Shown: positions 6,366 through 16,117 of the stretch, piece after piece | Layout of the letters: each line of letters opens with the position of its first letter | Numbering within the stretch: position 1 is the first letter of the stretch | Assembly (NCBI RefSeq): GCF_020268605.1 | Contig: NZ_CP084222.1 | Coordinates: forward strand, 2,604,001-2,668,000 | Length of the DNA stretch: 64,000 bases | Reading direction: 5' to 3' | Source of the DNA: Arsenophonus apicola | GTDB lineage: Bacteria > Pseudomonadota > Gammaproteobacteria > Enterobacterales > Enterobacteriaceae | The notes under the pieces: model-generated | Database searches by the model: none | The model's input: only the letters and a program-made list of their open reading frames with translations | What the model was told of the DNA's origin: nothing | Program-made: the position numbers and the translations under genes

Positions 6366-6740
6366 ATACACCTCCTAAAACTTAAGATTGAATAATTTAT
6401 ATAGAGGTAAAATGATCTGTTTTCTTTATAACTCCCTACCTTTTACTTCAGTATTAACATTATTCAAACCAATATCCATTGAAAAATGGAACATCAGTTC
6501 GTTATACCAAGGTTAGTTAACAAGAACCATCTATTTTTTGTTATTTTTTGTTGATTATTTGATATTTCAAAATATTTACCACTACCTACATCACTACTCA
6601 CTTTTCTTCCTTTAAGCAATAAACGGGCGTTTTTATCCCTTCTTGTTGTGTGGTTGACGACAGATTTTTTTAACGTTAAATATTTATTTCTTTATTGTTA
6701 AATTAAAGACTCCTATAAAGAAAGGAGATTAACTTAAATT
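6366..6740. other. Gap upstream of levansucrase
   Basis: No gene seen. It should contain the divergent promoters of the Ogr relic and the levansucrase. AAAGGAGAT before the ATG at 6741 is a strong ribosome binding site. No operator is recognised. Confidence 0.6.
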
Positions 6741-7987
6741 ATGGACATATTAAGAGACAGGGTTATTACTAGTTGTTGGACTCGAGCTGAGGCACTTAAG
6801 GTTCATTTCGATGATCCCACTACAACGCAACCCAAGGTTAGTATTGACTTTCCCGTTATGAGTGAAAAGTTGTTTATCTGGGATACCATGCCATTACGAG
6901 ATCTTGACGGCAATGTTGTTTCAGTTAATGGTTGGTCGATTATTTTTCTCTTACGGCAGTCAAACAACCCGACCGATTTAAAGACAAAAATGGTAATTAC
7001 GATATTGTAAAAGACTGGAATGATCGACATGGTCGAGCTCGCATGTGCTTTTGGTATGCCAAAGATAGCAAGAGTTGGCAATACGGTGGACGAGTAATGA
7101 ACGATGGTGTTTCACCAACAGAGCGTGAATGGGCTGGTACTCCTATTTTACTAGACGAAAACGGGGATATTGATCTTTATTATACTTGTGTCACCCCTGG
7201 CGCCACTATTGCGAAAGTGAGTGGTAAAGTGCAAACTGACAAAAATAGTGTAAAACTAAGTGGCTTTGACAAGGTTATTTCGCTTTTCTCTGCCGATGGT
7301 GTTTATTACCAGACAGAAGAACAAAATGAGTATTGGAATTTCCGCGACCCCTGTCCTTTTATCGATCCCAATGATGGCAATCTATATATGGTCTTTGAAG
7401 GTAATGTTGCTGGCGACAGAGGCTCTCACATTATTTCTAGCGATGATATGGGCGATGTGCCACCAGGTTTTCAGGATGTGGGTGGTGCTAAGTATCAGGT
7501 TGGTTGCATTGGGTTTGCGGCTGCAAAAGACAGCGCGGGAAATAATTGGGAAATACTTCCTCCGTTAATTACTGCTGTGGGTGTGAATGATCAAACTGAG
7601 CGCCCACATTTTGTGTTTAAAGATGGAAAATATTATCTTTTTACAATTAGTCATCAATACACCTATGCCGATGGTTTGAAAGGCCCGGATGGTGTTTATG
7701 GTTTTGTTAGCGATTCATTATTTGGCCCCTACATACCCCTTAACGGCTCTGGTTTAGTGTTAGGTAACCCATCTTCCCAACCATTTCAAACTTACTCACA
7801 TTATGTTATGCCTAATGGTCTTGTCACTTCATTTATTGATAATGTTCCTGGTCGTGGTGACAAATTTCGTGTAGGTGGTACCGAAGCGCCGACTGTTCAA
7901 ATTAAAATTGTCGGAAATAGAACTTTTGTCGTCAAACAGTTTGATTATGGCTTTATTCCACCCCTAAAAAATGTGGTGGTAAGGTAG
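6741..7987 (+). pseudogene. lsc: Levansucrase (GH68), Erwinia type, split by a one-base frameshift
   Basis: GH68 enzymes split sucrose and build beta-2,6 fructan. The first frame (6741-7010) carries W-T-R-A-E-A-L-K-V-H and the nucleophile Asp48 in I-W-D-T-M-P-L. The second (from 6932) carries the stabilising Asp in F-R-D-P and the acid/base Glu in D-Q-T-E-R-P-H. The frames join at a T5 run (6943-6947). One added T gives I-I-F-S-L-T-A, which fits the I-I-F-T-L-T-A I recall for Erwinia amylovora Lsc, and a 415-codon protein, the length of that enzyme. There is no signal peptide, as in the Gram-negative type, which leaves the cell by an unconventional route. The rest of the gene is open and highly conserved, so the break is recent, a sequencing error, or rescued by slippage. 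Lies next to a phage Ogr relic, suggesting transfer. Confidence 0.9.
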
Positions 7988-8316
7988 ATCAAATGTACCT
8001 ATATTAAGCAATATTTAGCTCTGTTTTTTATTATAAAATATCAAGAAAGTAATAAATATTGCTACATTGCTTTAAAGTAATTAAATCTCATTAATATACT
8101 TAACCACCTATTTCGATGGTGGTTTTAATTTCACGATAAAACAGATAAAAACTTATTGCTCTAATTATTAACAATGTAAAAAGCAGATATTAGAACCATT
8201 ATTTTTATCATGTTAAGCATCAAAAAATAGCAACATTATTATCCATCAATTGTTAATTACAGTTTAAATTAATAATAGTATGATTATCTATTGAATAATA
8301 AATACAAATGCGCTAG
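7988..8316. other. Gap between convergent levansucrase and cysS
   Basis: Contains the levansucrase terminator at 8102-8126. Otherwise AT-rich with no gene seen. Confidence 0.6.
8102..8126 (+). terminator. Terminator downstream of levansucrase
   Basis: A seven-pair stem AACCACC/GGTGGTT (8102-8108 and 8118-8124) with a 9-base loop, followed by TTAATTT. It lies 114 bases after the stop codon and could act for cysS in the other direction as well. Confidence 0.65.
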
Positions 8317-9708
8317 TTACTTACGACGCCATACAGTTCCTTGCGCGCTATCTTCTAATATAATGCCCATTCTCGTCAGTTCATCGCGCGCTGAATCAGC
8401 TTGTGCCCAGAGTTTGTTTTTGCGAGCATCATTACGTTGCTTAATTAATGCCTCAATTTTTTCTATTTCAGCACTGTGAGAAACTTGTGCGCGACTTTGT
8501 AAGAATTGTTCAGGATTTTGCGTTAACAACCCTAATATATTTGCTAATTGACGTAATTGTACGGCTAATCCATTCGCCATTACCATATCATCGACTTTCA
8601 ATCGGTTAATTTCTCTTGCCAAATCAAATAGCACAGAATAGGCCTCTGGCGTATTAAAATCATCGTTCATGGCTGCCATAAAACGCTGCTTAAATATTTC
8701 ATTATCAGCAGATTTTGTATTATTAGAATCGGTATCGCGTAAAGCGGTATAAAGACGCTCAAGTGATGTGCGAGCTTGCTTTAAATTTTCTTCGGTATAA
8801 TTTAATTGACTACGATAGTGTCCTGATAATAAGAAATAACGCACCGTTTCGGCATCATAATGCGCCAATACATCACGGATGGTAAAGAAATTATTCAATG
8901 ATTTTGACATTTTCTCCCGATCAACCATAACCATTCCAGTATGCATCCAATAGTTTACATATGGCCCATCATGAGCACAGGTTGATTGCGCTATTTCATT
9001 TTCATGATGAGGAAACATCAAATCTGCCCCTCCGCCATGAATATCAAAATGTTCACCCAGTTGTTTACCATTCATGGCAGAGCATTCAATATGCCAACCT
9101 GGTCGCCCATCACCCCAGGGAGAAGACCAACTTGGCTCATTGGGTTTGGACATTTTCCATAATACAAAATCCAATGGGTTACGCTTGGCATCAGCGACTT
9201 CAACACGCGCTCCTGCTTGTAATTGCTCAAGATCTTGGCGGGATAACAGGCCGTAATCTGGATCGCTATTAATAGCGAACATGACATCACCGTTATCAGC
9301 AATATAAGCATGGCCGCGTTTAAGTAGTCGCTCGGTCAAAGCAATAATTTCTTTAATATGGTGCGTTGCACTTGGTTCAAAATCGGGCCGCAAAATATTT
9401 AAGGCATCAAAATCTTTATACATTTCAACCAACATGCGTGATGTTAAAGCGTCACATGTCTCATTATTTTCTGCGGCCCGTTTGATAATCTTATCATCCA
9501 CATCAGTGATATTACGTACATAGGTCAAATCATAACCTAGATAACGTAAATAACGGCTAATCACATCAAAAGCAACAAAGGTTCTGCCATGGCCGATATG
9601 ACATAAATCATAAATAGTAACACCACACACATACATACCAATTTTGCCTGGCGTAATCGGTCTAAACTCTTCTTTTTGACGACTTAGTGTATTATAAATT
9701 TTCAACAT
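8317..9708 (-). CDS. cysS: Cysteinyl-tRNA synthetase
   Basis: This 463-residue class I synthetase (E. coli 461) charges tRNA-Cys. Seen are the HIGH motif (C-H-I-G-H-G-R-T-F near residue 35), K-M-S-K-S near 267, and zinc ligands in Y-V-C-G, H-I-E-C-S and H-H-E-N-E. The frame is open further upstream to 9831. The ATG at 9708 is chosen because it gives the family start M-L-K-I-Y-N-T-L; the 41 codons before it resemble no synthetase. Divergent from ppiB, as in E. coli. No C-terminal truncation. Confidence 0.97.
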   Translation of the reverse strand: MLKIYNTLSRQKEEFRPITPGKIGMYVCGVTIYDLCHIGHGRTFVAFDVISRYLRYLGYDLTYVRNITDVDDKIIKRAAENNETCDALTSRMLVEMYKDFDALNILRPDFEPSATHHIKEIIALTERLLKRGHAYIADNGDVMFAINSDPDYGLLSRQDLEQLQAGARVEVADAKRNPLDFVLWKMSKPNEPSWSSPWGDGRPGWHIECSAMNGKQLGEHFDIHGGGADLMFPHHENEIAQSTCAHDGPYVNYWMHTGMVMVDREKMSKSLNNFFTIRDVLAHYDAETVRYFLLSGHYRSQLNYTEENLKQARTSLERLYTALRDTDSNNTKSADNEIFKQRFMAAMNDDFNTPEAYSVLFDLAREINRLKVDDMVMANGLAVQLRQLANILGLLTQNPEQFLQSRAQVSHSAEIEKIEALIKQRNDARKNKLWAQADSARDELTRMGIILEDSAQGTVWRRK

Positions 9709-9979
9709 TGGGACTTTTTCCATCATCAGCGCTACATGCAGTAAATGGTTTACTTTGATTACAAGGCGATACAAGATGCCATTGCTACCAATAAACACGG
9801 CTATTGGCGCCCTATATTCTGAGTTAAGCAACTATGGGGCGCAAGGAAATTATTCAATATTCCACAAATACTGACGTAATCAGCCTAATATGGTATAAAA
9901 TAGTTGATCTACTTTAAATTGTGATTACTTTACTTTTTGATTTTTACATTATATATAACAATTTATCAGGATAGTGATT

Positions 9980-10474
9980 ATGGTAACTTTTCACACTATT
10001 TTTGGCGATATTGTCATTAAAACTTTTGATGAAAAATCGCCAATAACGGTAAAAAATTTTTTAGACTATTGTCGTGATGGATTTTACGATAATACGATTT
10101 TTCATCGCGTTATTAATGGATTTATGATCCAAGGTGGCGGTTTTGAACCTGGAATGCAGCAAAAAACGACTAAGGATCCTATTAAAAATGAAGCGAATAA
10201 CGAATTAAAAAATAAACGTGGCACGCTCGCGATGGCCAGAACCAATGATCCGCATTCAGCAACAGCACAATTCTTTATTAATGTTGTCGACAACGACTTT
10301 CTAAATTTCCGTTCAGAACAACATGATGGTTGGGGTTACTGTGTCTTTGGCGAGGTAGTTGACGGAATGGATATTGTTAATAAAATTAAAGAAGTAAAAA
10401 CAGGTCGTAGTGGCTTACATCAAGATGTACCCATTGAAGATGTTATTATTGAACGCGTAACAGTTAACGAATAA
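9980..10474 (+). CDS. ppiB: Cytoplasmic peptidyl-prolyl isomerase B (cyclophilin)
   Basis: This 164-residue single-domain cyclophilin equals the E. coli PpiB length and interconverts cis and trans X-Pro bonds. Core motifs are present: F-H-R-V-I-N-G-F-M-I-Q-G-G (active-site Arg near 39), M-A-R-T-N-D-P-H-S-A-T-A-Q-F-F-I-N, and the W-G-Y-C-V-F-G-E-V segment. There is no signal peptide, so it is cytoplasmic. The ATG at 9980 is preferred over a GTG six bases earlier because CAGGA sits at the right distance. lpxH starts seven bases after the stop, so the two are co-transcribed. Confidence 0.96.
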   Translation: MVTFHTIFGDIVIKTFDEKSPITVKNFLDYCRDGFYDNTIFHRVINGFMIQGGGFEPGMQQKTTKDPIKNEANNELKNKRGTLAMARTNDPHSATAQFFINVVDNDFLNFRSEQHDGWGYCVFGEVVDGMDIVNKIKEVKTGRSGLHQDVPIEDVIIERVTVNE

Positions 10475-10481
10475 TTAAACT

Positions 10482-11207
10482 ATGGCAATCTTATTTATTG
10501 CTGACTTGCATTTAAGTGAAAAAGAACCGGCTATTACTGCCGGTTTTCTGAATTTCTTACGCGAACAAGCGAGTCAAGCTAAAGCTTTATATATTTTAGG
10601 TGATTTTTTTGATTATTGGATTGGTGATGATGATCCCAGTCTACTACACGAAGCAATAGCGCACGAACTCAAGGAATTGCAAAGTAAAGGCGTCCCTTGC
10701 TACTTTATTCATGGTAATCGTGATTTTTTACTGGGGAAAAAGTTCGCCAAAGAAAGTGGCATGACCTTACTACCAGCAGAGAAAGTGTTAACGCTACATG
10801 GCCATAATATCCTCATTTTACACGGTGATACACTTTGTACTGATGATATTTCCTATCAGCGTTATAGAAAACGAGTACATAATCGCTGGTTGCAACGGCT
10901 ATTTCTAGCGCTTCCCTTATCTACCCGCCACCGTATCGCTGAAAGAATGCGTAAGAATAGCCAATCTGCCACTCGACTTAAGCCAGAATATATTACAGAT
11001 GTCAATGAACAAGCGGTAATTGAAAAATTTCGTAAATATCAAGTCGATTGGATGATCCACGGTCATACGCATCGACCTGCGATCCATGAAATTAATGTTA
11101 ATGGTAAAATATTACACCGAGCAGTGTTGGGTGCCTGGGATCAAAATGGCTCGGTAATCAAAATAACGCCTAAAACCATCGAGTTGCTTCATTTCCCTTT
11201 TTATTAA
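10482..11207 (+). CDS. lpxH: UDP-2,3-diacylglucosamine hydrolase (lipid A synthesis)
   Basis: This 241-residue peripheral membrane enzyme of the calcineurin-like phosphoesterase fold removes UMP from UDP-2,3-diacylglucosamine to give lipid X, the fourth step of lipid A synthesis. Metal-site motifs are intact: D8-x-H10, G-D41-x-x-D, G-N-R-D near 78-81, and H-G-H-T-H-R-P near 194-200. Length matches E. coli (240). It follows ppiB with a seven-base gap. Presence of lpxH shows that the cell still makes lipid A despite the gene losses elsewhere. Confidence 0.97.
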   Translation: MAILFIADLHLSEKEPAITAGFLNFLREQASQAKALYILGDFFDYWIGDDDPSLLHEAIAHELKELQSKGVPCYFIHGNRDFLLGKKFAKESGMTLLPAEKVLTLHGHNILILHGDTLCTDDISYQRYRKRVHNRWLQRLFLALPLSTRHRIAERMRKNSQSATRLKPEYITDVNEQAVIEKFRKYQVDWMIHGHTHRPAIHEINVNGKILHRAVLGAWDQNGSVIKITPKTIELLHFPFY

Positions 11208-11245
11208 CATTTCCCATCTCAGCTTAATCCTGCGATGAAAAAACT

Positions 11246-11261
11246 AGGCAAACGTTTTCCT
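11246..11261 (+). promoter_or_regulatory. PurR operator of purEK
   Basis: AGGCAAACGTTTTCCT fits the PurR consensus ACGCAAACGTTTGCGT at the central CAAACGTTT and most flanks. It lies 73 bases before purE, where E. coli purEK has its PurR box. It predicts hypoxanthine/guanine-dependent repression. Confidence 0.8.
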
Positions 11262-11333
11262 TATTTATTAGCCATGATATGATCTCACTTAATTTGCCAT
11301 CAATAAATGACTTAAAGCAGGAGCAACAAATTA

Positions 11334-11864
11334 ATGAGCGCTCAATTTGATGCACAAAAATCGTCACATTCTAATCCCAAAATTGCCATCGTAATGGGTT
11401 CCAAAAGCGACTGGAGCACGATGAAATATGCTGCCGATATACTCTGTGAACTCACACTACCTCATCACGTAGAAATTGTTTCTGCTCATCGCACACCTGA
11501 TAAACTCTTCACATTCGCTGCAGAAGCAAAAGAAAAAGGATTTCAGGTTATCATTGCTGGTGCTGGCGGGGCCGCACATTTACCCGGTATGTTAGCAGCC
11601 AAAACGTTGGTTCCTGTTTTTGGCGTCCCGGTGGTAACAGCGACGCTAAATGGTATTGATAGCCTTTATTCCATTGTGCAAATGCCAAAGGGAATTCCGG
11701 TGGCTACTTTTGCAATAGGTAAAGCGGGGGCAGCGAATGCGGCATTATTGGCAGCTCAATTCCTAGCTGGCACAGATAGCGAGCTTTATGAGCGTTTATC
11801 AATCTGGCGTTTAAAACAAACTAATGATGTCTTAAGCCATCCCGATCCACGGGAGGGGGAATGA
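11334..11864 (+). CDS. purE: N5-CAIR mutase (purine synthesis)
   Basis: This 176-residue class I PurE moves the carboxyl group of N5-CAIR to carbon 4 to form CAIR. Seen are M-G-S-K-S-D-W near residue 21, the S-A-H-R-T-P loop near 50 (catalytic His), and G-A-G-G-A-A-H-L-P-G-M near 80-90. E. coli PurE has 169 residues; the extra residues are a short N-terminal extension. Its stop overlaps the purK start (ATGA), so the pair is translationally coupled. A PurR box lies upstream. Confidence 0.97.
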   Translation: MSAQFDAQKSSHSNPKIAIVMGSKSDWSTMKYAADILCELTLPHHVEIVSAHRTPDKLFTFAAEAKEKGFQVIIAGAGGAAHLPGMLAAKTLVPVFGVPVVTATLNGIDSLYSIVQMPKGIPVATFAIGKAGAANAALLAAQFLAGTDSELYERLSIWRLKQTNDVLSHPDPREGE

Positions 11865-12955
11865 AACCGATTTGCGTCCTTGGTAATGGCCAGTTAGGCC
11901 GCATGTTGCGTCAAGCGGGAGAGCCGTTAGGTATTAGCGTCTTTCCTATCGGTATCGATGATAAATTAGAGACTATTCCTTATCAAGACAGCATCATAAC
12001 AGCCGAAATTGAACGCTGGCCAGAAACGCCGCTTACATGTGAATTAGCTCGCCAGCCTAGCTTTATTAATCGCGATATCTTCCCGCAACTGGCCGATCGA
12101 TTGCCACAAAAAAAACTATTAGATTCTTTATCGTTAACGACAGCTCCCTGGCAGCTTCTTAGCAATCAAACACAATGGCCACAATTATTTGCTAAGCTAG
12201 GCGATTTTGTTATTGTTAAATGTCGTACTGGTGGTTATGACGGCCGTGGGCAATGGCGTATCACACCTGACAATCTATCACTACTGCCCGCTGAAATTTA
12301 TGGCCAGGCGATTGTTGAAAAAGCTATTCCCTTTTCAGGCGAAGTTTCACTTGTTGCTGCACGTAATATACATGGCCAATGTGTCTTTTACCCGCTAACA
12401 TACAATCTGCATCAAGAGGGCATGCTACGAGCCAGTATTGCTTTGCCTCAGCCCGATAAAAAATTGCAAACTGAAGCAGAATTGATGCTGTCGACCATTA
12501 TGACAAGATTAAATTATGTGGGTGTGATGGCAATGGAATGTTTTATTTTAAATGATAAACTACTCATTAACGAATTAGCGCCACGAGTTCATAATAGTGG
12601 TCATTGGACGCAAAATGGCGCGTCTATTAGTCAATTTGAACTCCACCTGCGAGCCATTTCAAATCTGCCAATACCTACTCCTAACATAGAAACTACGTCA
12701 GTTATGATTAATTTGATAGGTACAGTATTAAATCCTGCATGGTTGTCATTACCTTTAGTTCATCTACATTGGTATGAAAAAGATGTTCGTCCTGGGCGTA
12801 AAGTAGGTCATCTAAATTTGTGTAGTAATAACTGGCAAGCGATAAATAACTCACTAAATACAATACAACCCTTACTTCCTAATGAATATAAGGATAGTAT
12901 TGCATGGCTAAACACAAAATTAATGCATTTTCCACGACATAATAAGTGTAAATAA
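11861..12955 (+). CDS. purK: N5-CAIR synthetase (purine synthesis)
   Basis: This 364-residue ATP-grasp enzyme makes N5-CAIR from AIR, bicarbonate and ATP, feeding PurE. The nucleotide-binding N-terminus reads V-L-G-N-G-Q-L-G-R-M-L. The ATP-grasp lid has V-I-V-K-C-R-T-G-G-Y-D-G-R-G-Q near 118-132, and the metal-binding N-E-L-A-P-R-V-H-N-S-G-H near 238-249. Length fits E. coli (355). It begins in the purE stop codon (4-base overlap). No terminator is obvious before the next gene 79 bases on. Confidence 0.97.
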   Translation: MKPICVLGNGQLGRMLRQAGEPLGISVFPIGIDDKLETIPYQDSIITAEIERWPETPLTCELARQPSFINRDIFPQLADRLPQKKLLDSLSLTTAPWQLLSNQTQWPQLFAKLGDFVIVKCRTGGYDGRGQWRITPDNLSLLPAEIYGQAIVEKAIPFSGEVSLVAARNIHGQCVFYPLTYNLHQEGMLRASIALPQPDKKLQTEAELMLSTIMTRLNYVGVMAMECFILNDKLLINELAPRVHNSGHWTQNGASISQFELHLRAISNLPIPTPNIETTSVMINLIGTVLNPAWLSLPLVHLHWYEKDVRPGRKVGHLNLCSNNWQAINNSLNTIQPLLPNEYKDSIAWLNTKLMHFPRHNKCK

Positions 12956-13034
12956 AACAACTAGCATATTGAATAAACCAGTATATTGTTAAGCTTACTG
13001 TTTTCATGCGATAGTTGTCTGCTTTGGAGTCATA

Positions 13035-14294
13035 ATGCCTGCACAACAACAAATGTTTGGTCCTGTTTATCCATGGTATATGTTACTTTTATTGGGATTA
13101 ATTTATTTCTTATCAACAGCAACCACTTTTACTTCACTTGGCGTCGTGCTACCTAGCATTATCAATGAATTCAATTGGAACTGGGCAGAAGCAGGACTGG
13201 GATTCACGATTTTAGGATTAACCTGTGGTTTATCAAGCTATCTGCCAACCTTAATGATCCGTGGGCTCGGGCTTAGAATGACACTATTATTTGGCCTTGC
13301 TATTTTTACCCTTGGCTTTTATTACCTCTATTCTATAACCAGTTTATTTGATTATTTTTCCGGTACTGCTCTGTTAGGTATTGGCTTTACATTTTTAGCA
13401 ACGGTACCCGGTACTTATGTTATTTCTCGATTGTTTGAAAAGCAATCGCTCGCTTTTGGCTTCTACTTTACCATTGGTGGTTTAGGCGGTGTGGTCGGCC
13501 CTTGGATCTATTTTCTGGCAACACGTGTCTGGGGTTCATGGCGCATCCACTGGGTTATTTCAGCGCTTTGTTTGGCCATTATTGTCTTTATCACACTATT
13601 AACTTTACGCGAAGGCCAGCGTGAAATTTCACATGCCAAAGCGATCGCTAACAAGTTGACACAACACTCATCAGAAACAATCTACAAAACCAAAGAAATA
13701 TGGTCTACCAGTGGAGCTTTACGCACCTGGCAATTTTATATCATAGCCGCTAGCTATACCGCCTTCCTTTGGTGTGGTATTACCGTTAATAGCTTTGCCG
13801 TTGCCCACATCATAGAACAAGGTTTTAGCGAAACAATTGCCGCAGGCTCTTTAAGTGTAATGGCTTTTATCAATGCTTTCTCGCGCCTGGCTGGCGGCGC
13901 AGTTGGTGAGCAGCTAGAACCAAAAAAATTATTAATAATCAGCCTAATAATTATTATCTGTGGGCTTATTGCCCTCAGTATGGCGACAACTTGGCTATGG
14001 CTAATTTTATTTACTCTGGGTATTGGGATCGGTTATGGCATGACCTTTCTAGCCTCAAGTGTTTTACTCGCTAATTATTTTGGCCGAGGCCCATACCTAG
14101 AACTTTTTTCTGTTATGAATTTACTCTCTACTTGCGCCTGTTTTGCCCCCTTTTTCGGCGGAATAATAAAGGATTATACAGCCAGTTTTACCCCTACATT
14201 TTTAATTATTGCGCTTCCTGTTTTCATCATTTTATTGTTAACACTATTAATGAAACCGCCAGTACAACGAGTCGCTCAAAATTACAAATTGTAA
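13035..14294 (+). CDS. Major facilitator superfamily transporter
   Basis: This 419-residue membrane protein has about 12 hydrophobic segments, a central loop near residues 195-230, and MFS features such as G-L-G-L-R-M-T near 76-82 after the third helix. The general look (F-N-W-N-W-A-E-A-G-L-G early, repeated glycine-rich helices) fits the oxalate/formate antiporter or monocarboxylate porter-like MFS group, but the substrate cannot be read from the sequence. It occupies the purK-ybbO interval, where E. coli carries unrelated genes, so it may be specific to this lineage. A GGAGT ribosome site precedes the ATG. Confidence 0.7.
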   Translation: MPAQQQMFGPVYPWYMLLLLGLIYFLSTATTFTSLGVVLPSIINEFNWNWAEAGLGFTILGLTCGLSSYLPTLMIRGLGLRMTLLFGLAIFTLGFYYLYSITSLFDYFSGTALLGIGFTFLATVPGTYVISRLFEKQSLAFGFYFTIGGLGGVVGPWIYFLATRVWGSWRIHWVISALCLAIIVFITLLTLREGQREISHAKAIANKLTQHSSETIYKTKEIWSTSGALRTWQFYIIAASYTAFLWCGITVNSFAVAHIIEQGFSETIAAGSLSVMAFINAFSRLAGGAVGEQLEPKKLLIISLIIIICGLIALSMATTWLWLILFTLGIGIGYGMTFLASSVLLANYFGRGPYLELFSVMNLLSTCACFAPFFGGIIKDYTASFTPTFLIIALPVFIILLLTLLMKPPVQRVAQNYKL

Positions 14295-14392
14295 TTAAAA
14301 ACATTCTTATTTTACTTATTTAGCGCTTTATCTGTTGGCATTAAGAATCAATACTAATAGCTAGCATAATAATTTTATTGGGATCGAGAACC

Positions 14393-15159
14393 ATGAAAAG
14401 AGTGATTTTTATTACTGGAACTTCAAGTGGTATTGGATTATGCGCGGCCAAAATTTTGCTAAGCAAAGGCATCGAATATTAGCGGGTTGTCGGAAAGAAG
14501 CGGATTTAATCGCTATGAAAACACTAGGCTTTGAACCAATCAAAATCGATATGGATAATGTAGAAAGTGTAAAACATGCCGCTCAACAAGTTATCGAATT
14601 AACTAATGGCCGATTATATGCCTTATTTAACAATGCCGGTTATGGGGTCTATGGCTCACTTAATACCATTAGTCGACAACAACTTGAACAGCAGTTTTCT
14701 ACTAATTTTTTTAGTATCCATCAGCTTACCACTTTATTGTTACCAGCGATGCTTGCTCATGGTGAAGGACGTATTATTCAGACTAGTTCGGTATTAGGGA
14801 TTGTCTCTTCTCCTGGTCGTGGTGCCTATGCAGCAAGTAAACATGCTTTAGAGGCTTGGTCAGATGCACTTCGGCTTGAATTAAAAGGGTCAGGAGTACA
14901 AGTTTGTATTATCGAACCTGGGCCAATTGAGACGCGTTTTACTGATAACGTCGAGCAAACCAACAAAGATAGTCCAGTAAAAAACCCGACTATTGCTGCA
15001 AAGCTAGCATTAAGGCCAGAACACGTTGTCAAACGACTACTCCATGCATTAGAGAGCCCTAAACCAAAAATTCGCTATCCAGTGACACTATTAACTTACG
15101 CTATTGCCTTTATGAAACGTCTTTTACCTGATCGATTGATGGATAAATTTTTAACGTAA
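14393..15159 (+). pseudogene. ybbO: Short-chain dehydrogenase YbbO, frameshifted near its N-terminus
   Basis: The true start at 14393 gives M-K-R-V-I-F-I-T-G-T-S-S-G-I-G-L, the Rossmann T-G-x-x-S-x-G-I-G motif. It runs to a TAG at 14480. The rest of the protein lies one frame over from about 14470 (R-I-L-A-G-C-R-K), with N-N-A-G, catalytic Ser in T-S-S, and Y-A-A-S-K. One missing base between GGC and ATC (14470/14471) restores S-K-G-x-R-I-L-A-G-C-R-K, as in E. coli, and 255 codons in total. An in-frame start at 14440 would make a product lacking the NADP-binding fold, so the gene is probably dead unless the base is a sequencing error. E. coli YbbO is an NADP-dependent aldehyde/retinal reductase. 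cnoX follows, as in E. coli. Confidence 0.85.
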
Positions 15160-15239
15160 CAAATCCCTTTTCCCCCTTGAAATAACCAATTTTGATCTTA
15201 TTTTATAGGGTTCACAGAACACAATTTAAGAGAACCATC

Positions 15240-16097
15240 ATGCTTGCAACTGCTTATGCCATCGACGTAAATGAATCTAATCTACAACAAGTCATCGAAC
15301 AATCAATGATGCAACCGGTTGTTTTCTATTTTTGGTCACCACAAAGTCCGCATTGCCAAGCACTTGGTGCCACACTGGATAAATTAGCGGCTGAGTACGC
15401 AGGCCAATTCACCCTGGCCAAGGTCAACTGTGATACAGAGCAAATGGTTGCCGCTCAATTCGGATTAAGAGCAATTCCAACCGTTTATTTATTACAACAA
15501 GGCCAACCGATTGATGGTTTTCAAGGACCTCAATCTGAAGAATTTATCCGCGATATGTTAACGCATGTCCTGCCGACGCCAGAAGAATTAAAAACTGCTC
15601 AAGCAATTGAGTTAATGGCCGCTGGAAAAACCGCGGAAGCTTTGCCATTGTTAAAAGAAGCCCATCAACTAGCACCTAATAATAGTGATATTAGCCTAAC
15701 CTATGCAGAAGCATTGATTAGCCTCAACCAATTAGATGAAAGCCAGAAAATTTTGAACACCGTTGCTATTCAAGATCAAGATAGCCGTTATCAAGGTTTA
15801 TTAGCGCAAATTGAACTACAAAAAAAAGCAGCAGATACACCGGAAATTCAGCAATTACAAGAGACATTCGCTCAACAGCCTGAAAACACGGAATTAGCTA
15901 TACAGTTAACACTTAAACTACATGAAGTTAATAGAAATGAAGAAGCATTAGAAATTTTGCTAACATTTCTTAAGAAAGATTTATCGGCAGGAAATGTTTC
16001 GGTGAAAAAAACGATGATGGATATTTTATCTGCCTTAGGGCCTAGTGATCCTTTAACAAATCGCTACCGTCATCAGATTTACTCACTACTTTATTAA
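15240..16097 (+). CDS. cnoX: Chaperedoxin CnoX (YbbN)
   Basis: This 285-residue cytoplasmic protein (E. coli 284) has an N-terminal thioredoxin fold and C-terminal TPR-like helices. The active site reads W-S-P-Q-S-P-H-C, so the first cysteine of the usual C-x-x-C is Ser, as in E. coli (S-x-H-C). Such proteins do not reduce disulfides but protect substrates from over-oxidation and hand them to GroEL/ES or DnaK. G-L-R-A-I-P-T-V-Y-L, with its cis-Pro, is intact. The start at 15240 is chosen because it gives the homologous N-terminus; an earlier in-frame ATG at 15192 would add 16 unrelated residues. Confidence 0.94.
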   Translation: MLATAYAIDVNESNLQQVIEQSMMQPVVFYFWSPQSPHCQALGATLDKLAAEYAGQFTLAKVNCDTEQMVAAQFGLRAIPTVYLLQQGQPIDGFQGPQSEEFIRDMLTHVLPTPEELKTAQAIELMAAGKTAEALPLLKEAHQLAPNNSDISLTYAEALISLNQLDESQKILNTVAIQDQDSRYQGLLAQIELQKKAADTPEIQQLQETFAQQPENTELAIQLTLKLHEVNRNEEALEILLTFLKKDLSAGNVSVKKTMMDILSALGPSDPLTNRYRHQIYSLLY

Positions 16098-16117
16098 CAT
16101 CAAGCAGGAAAAACGCG

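Noticed and set aside
9709..9831. Upstream extension of cysS by 41 codons
   Set aside because: The extension has no family similarity, and the start at 9708 gives the standard synthetase N-terminus.
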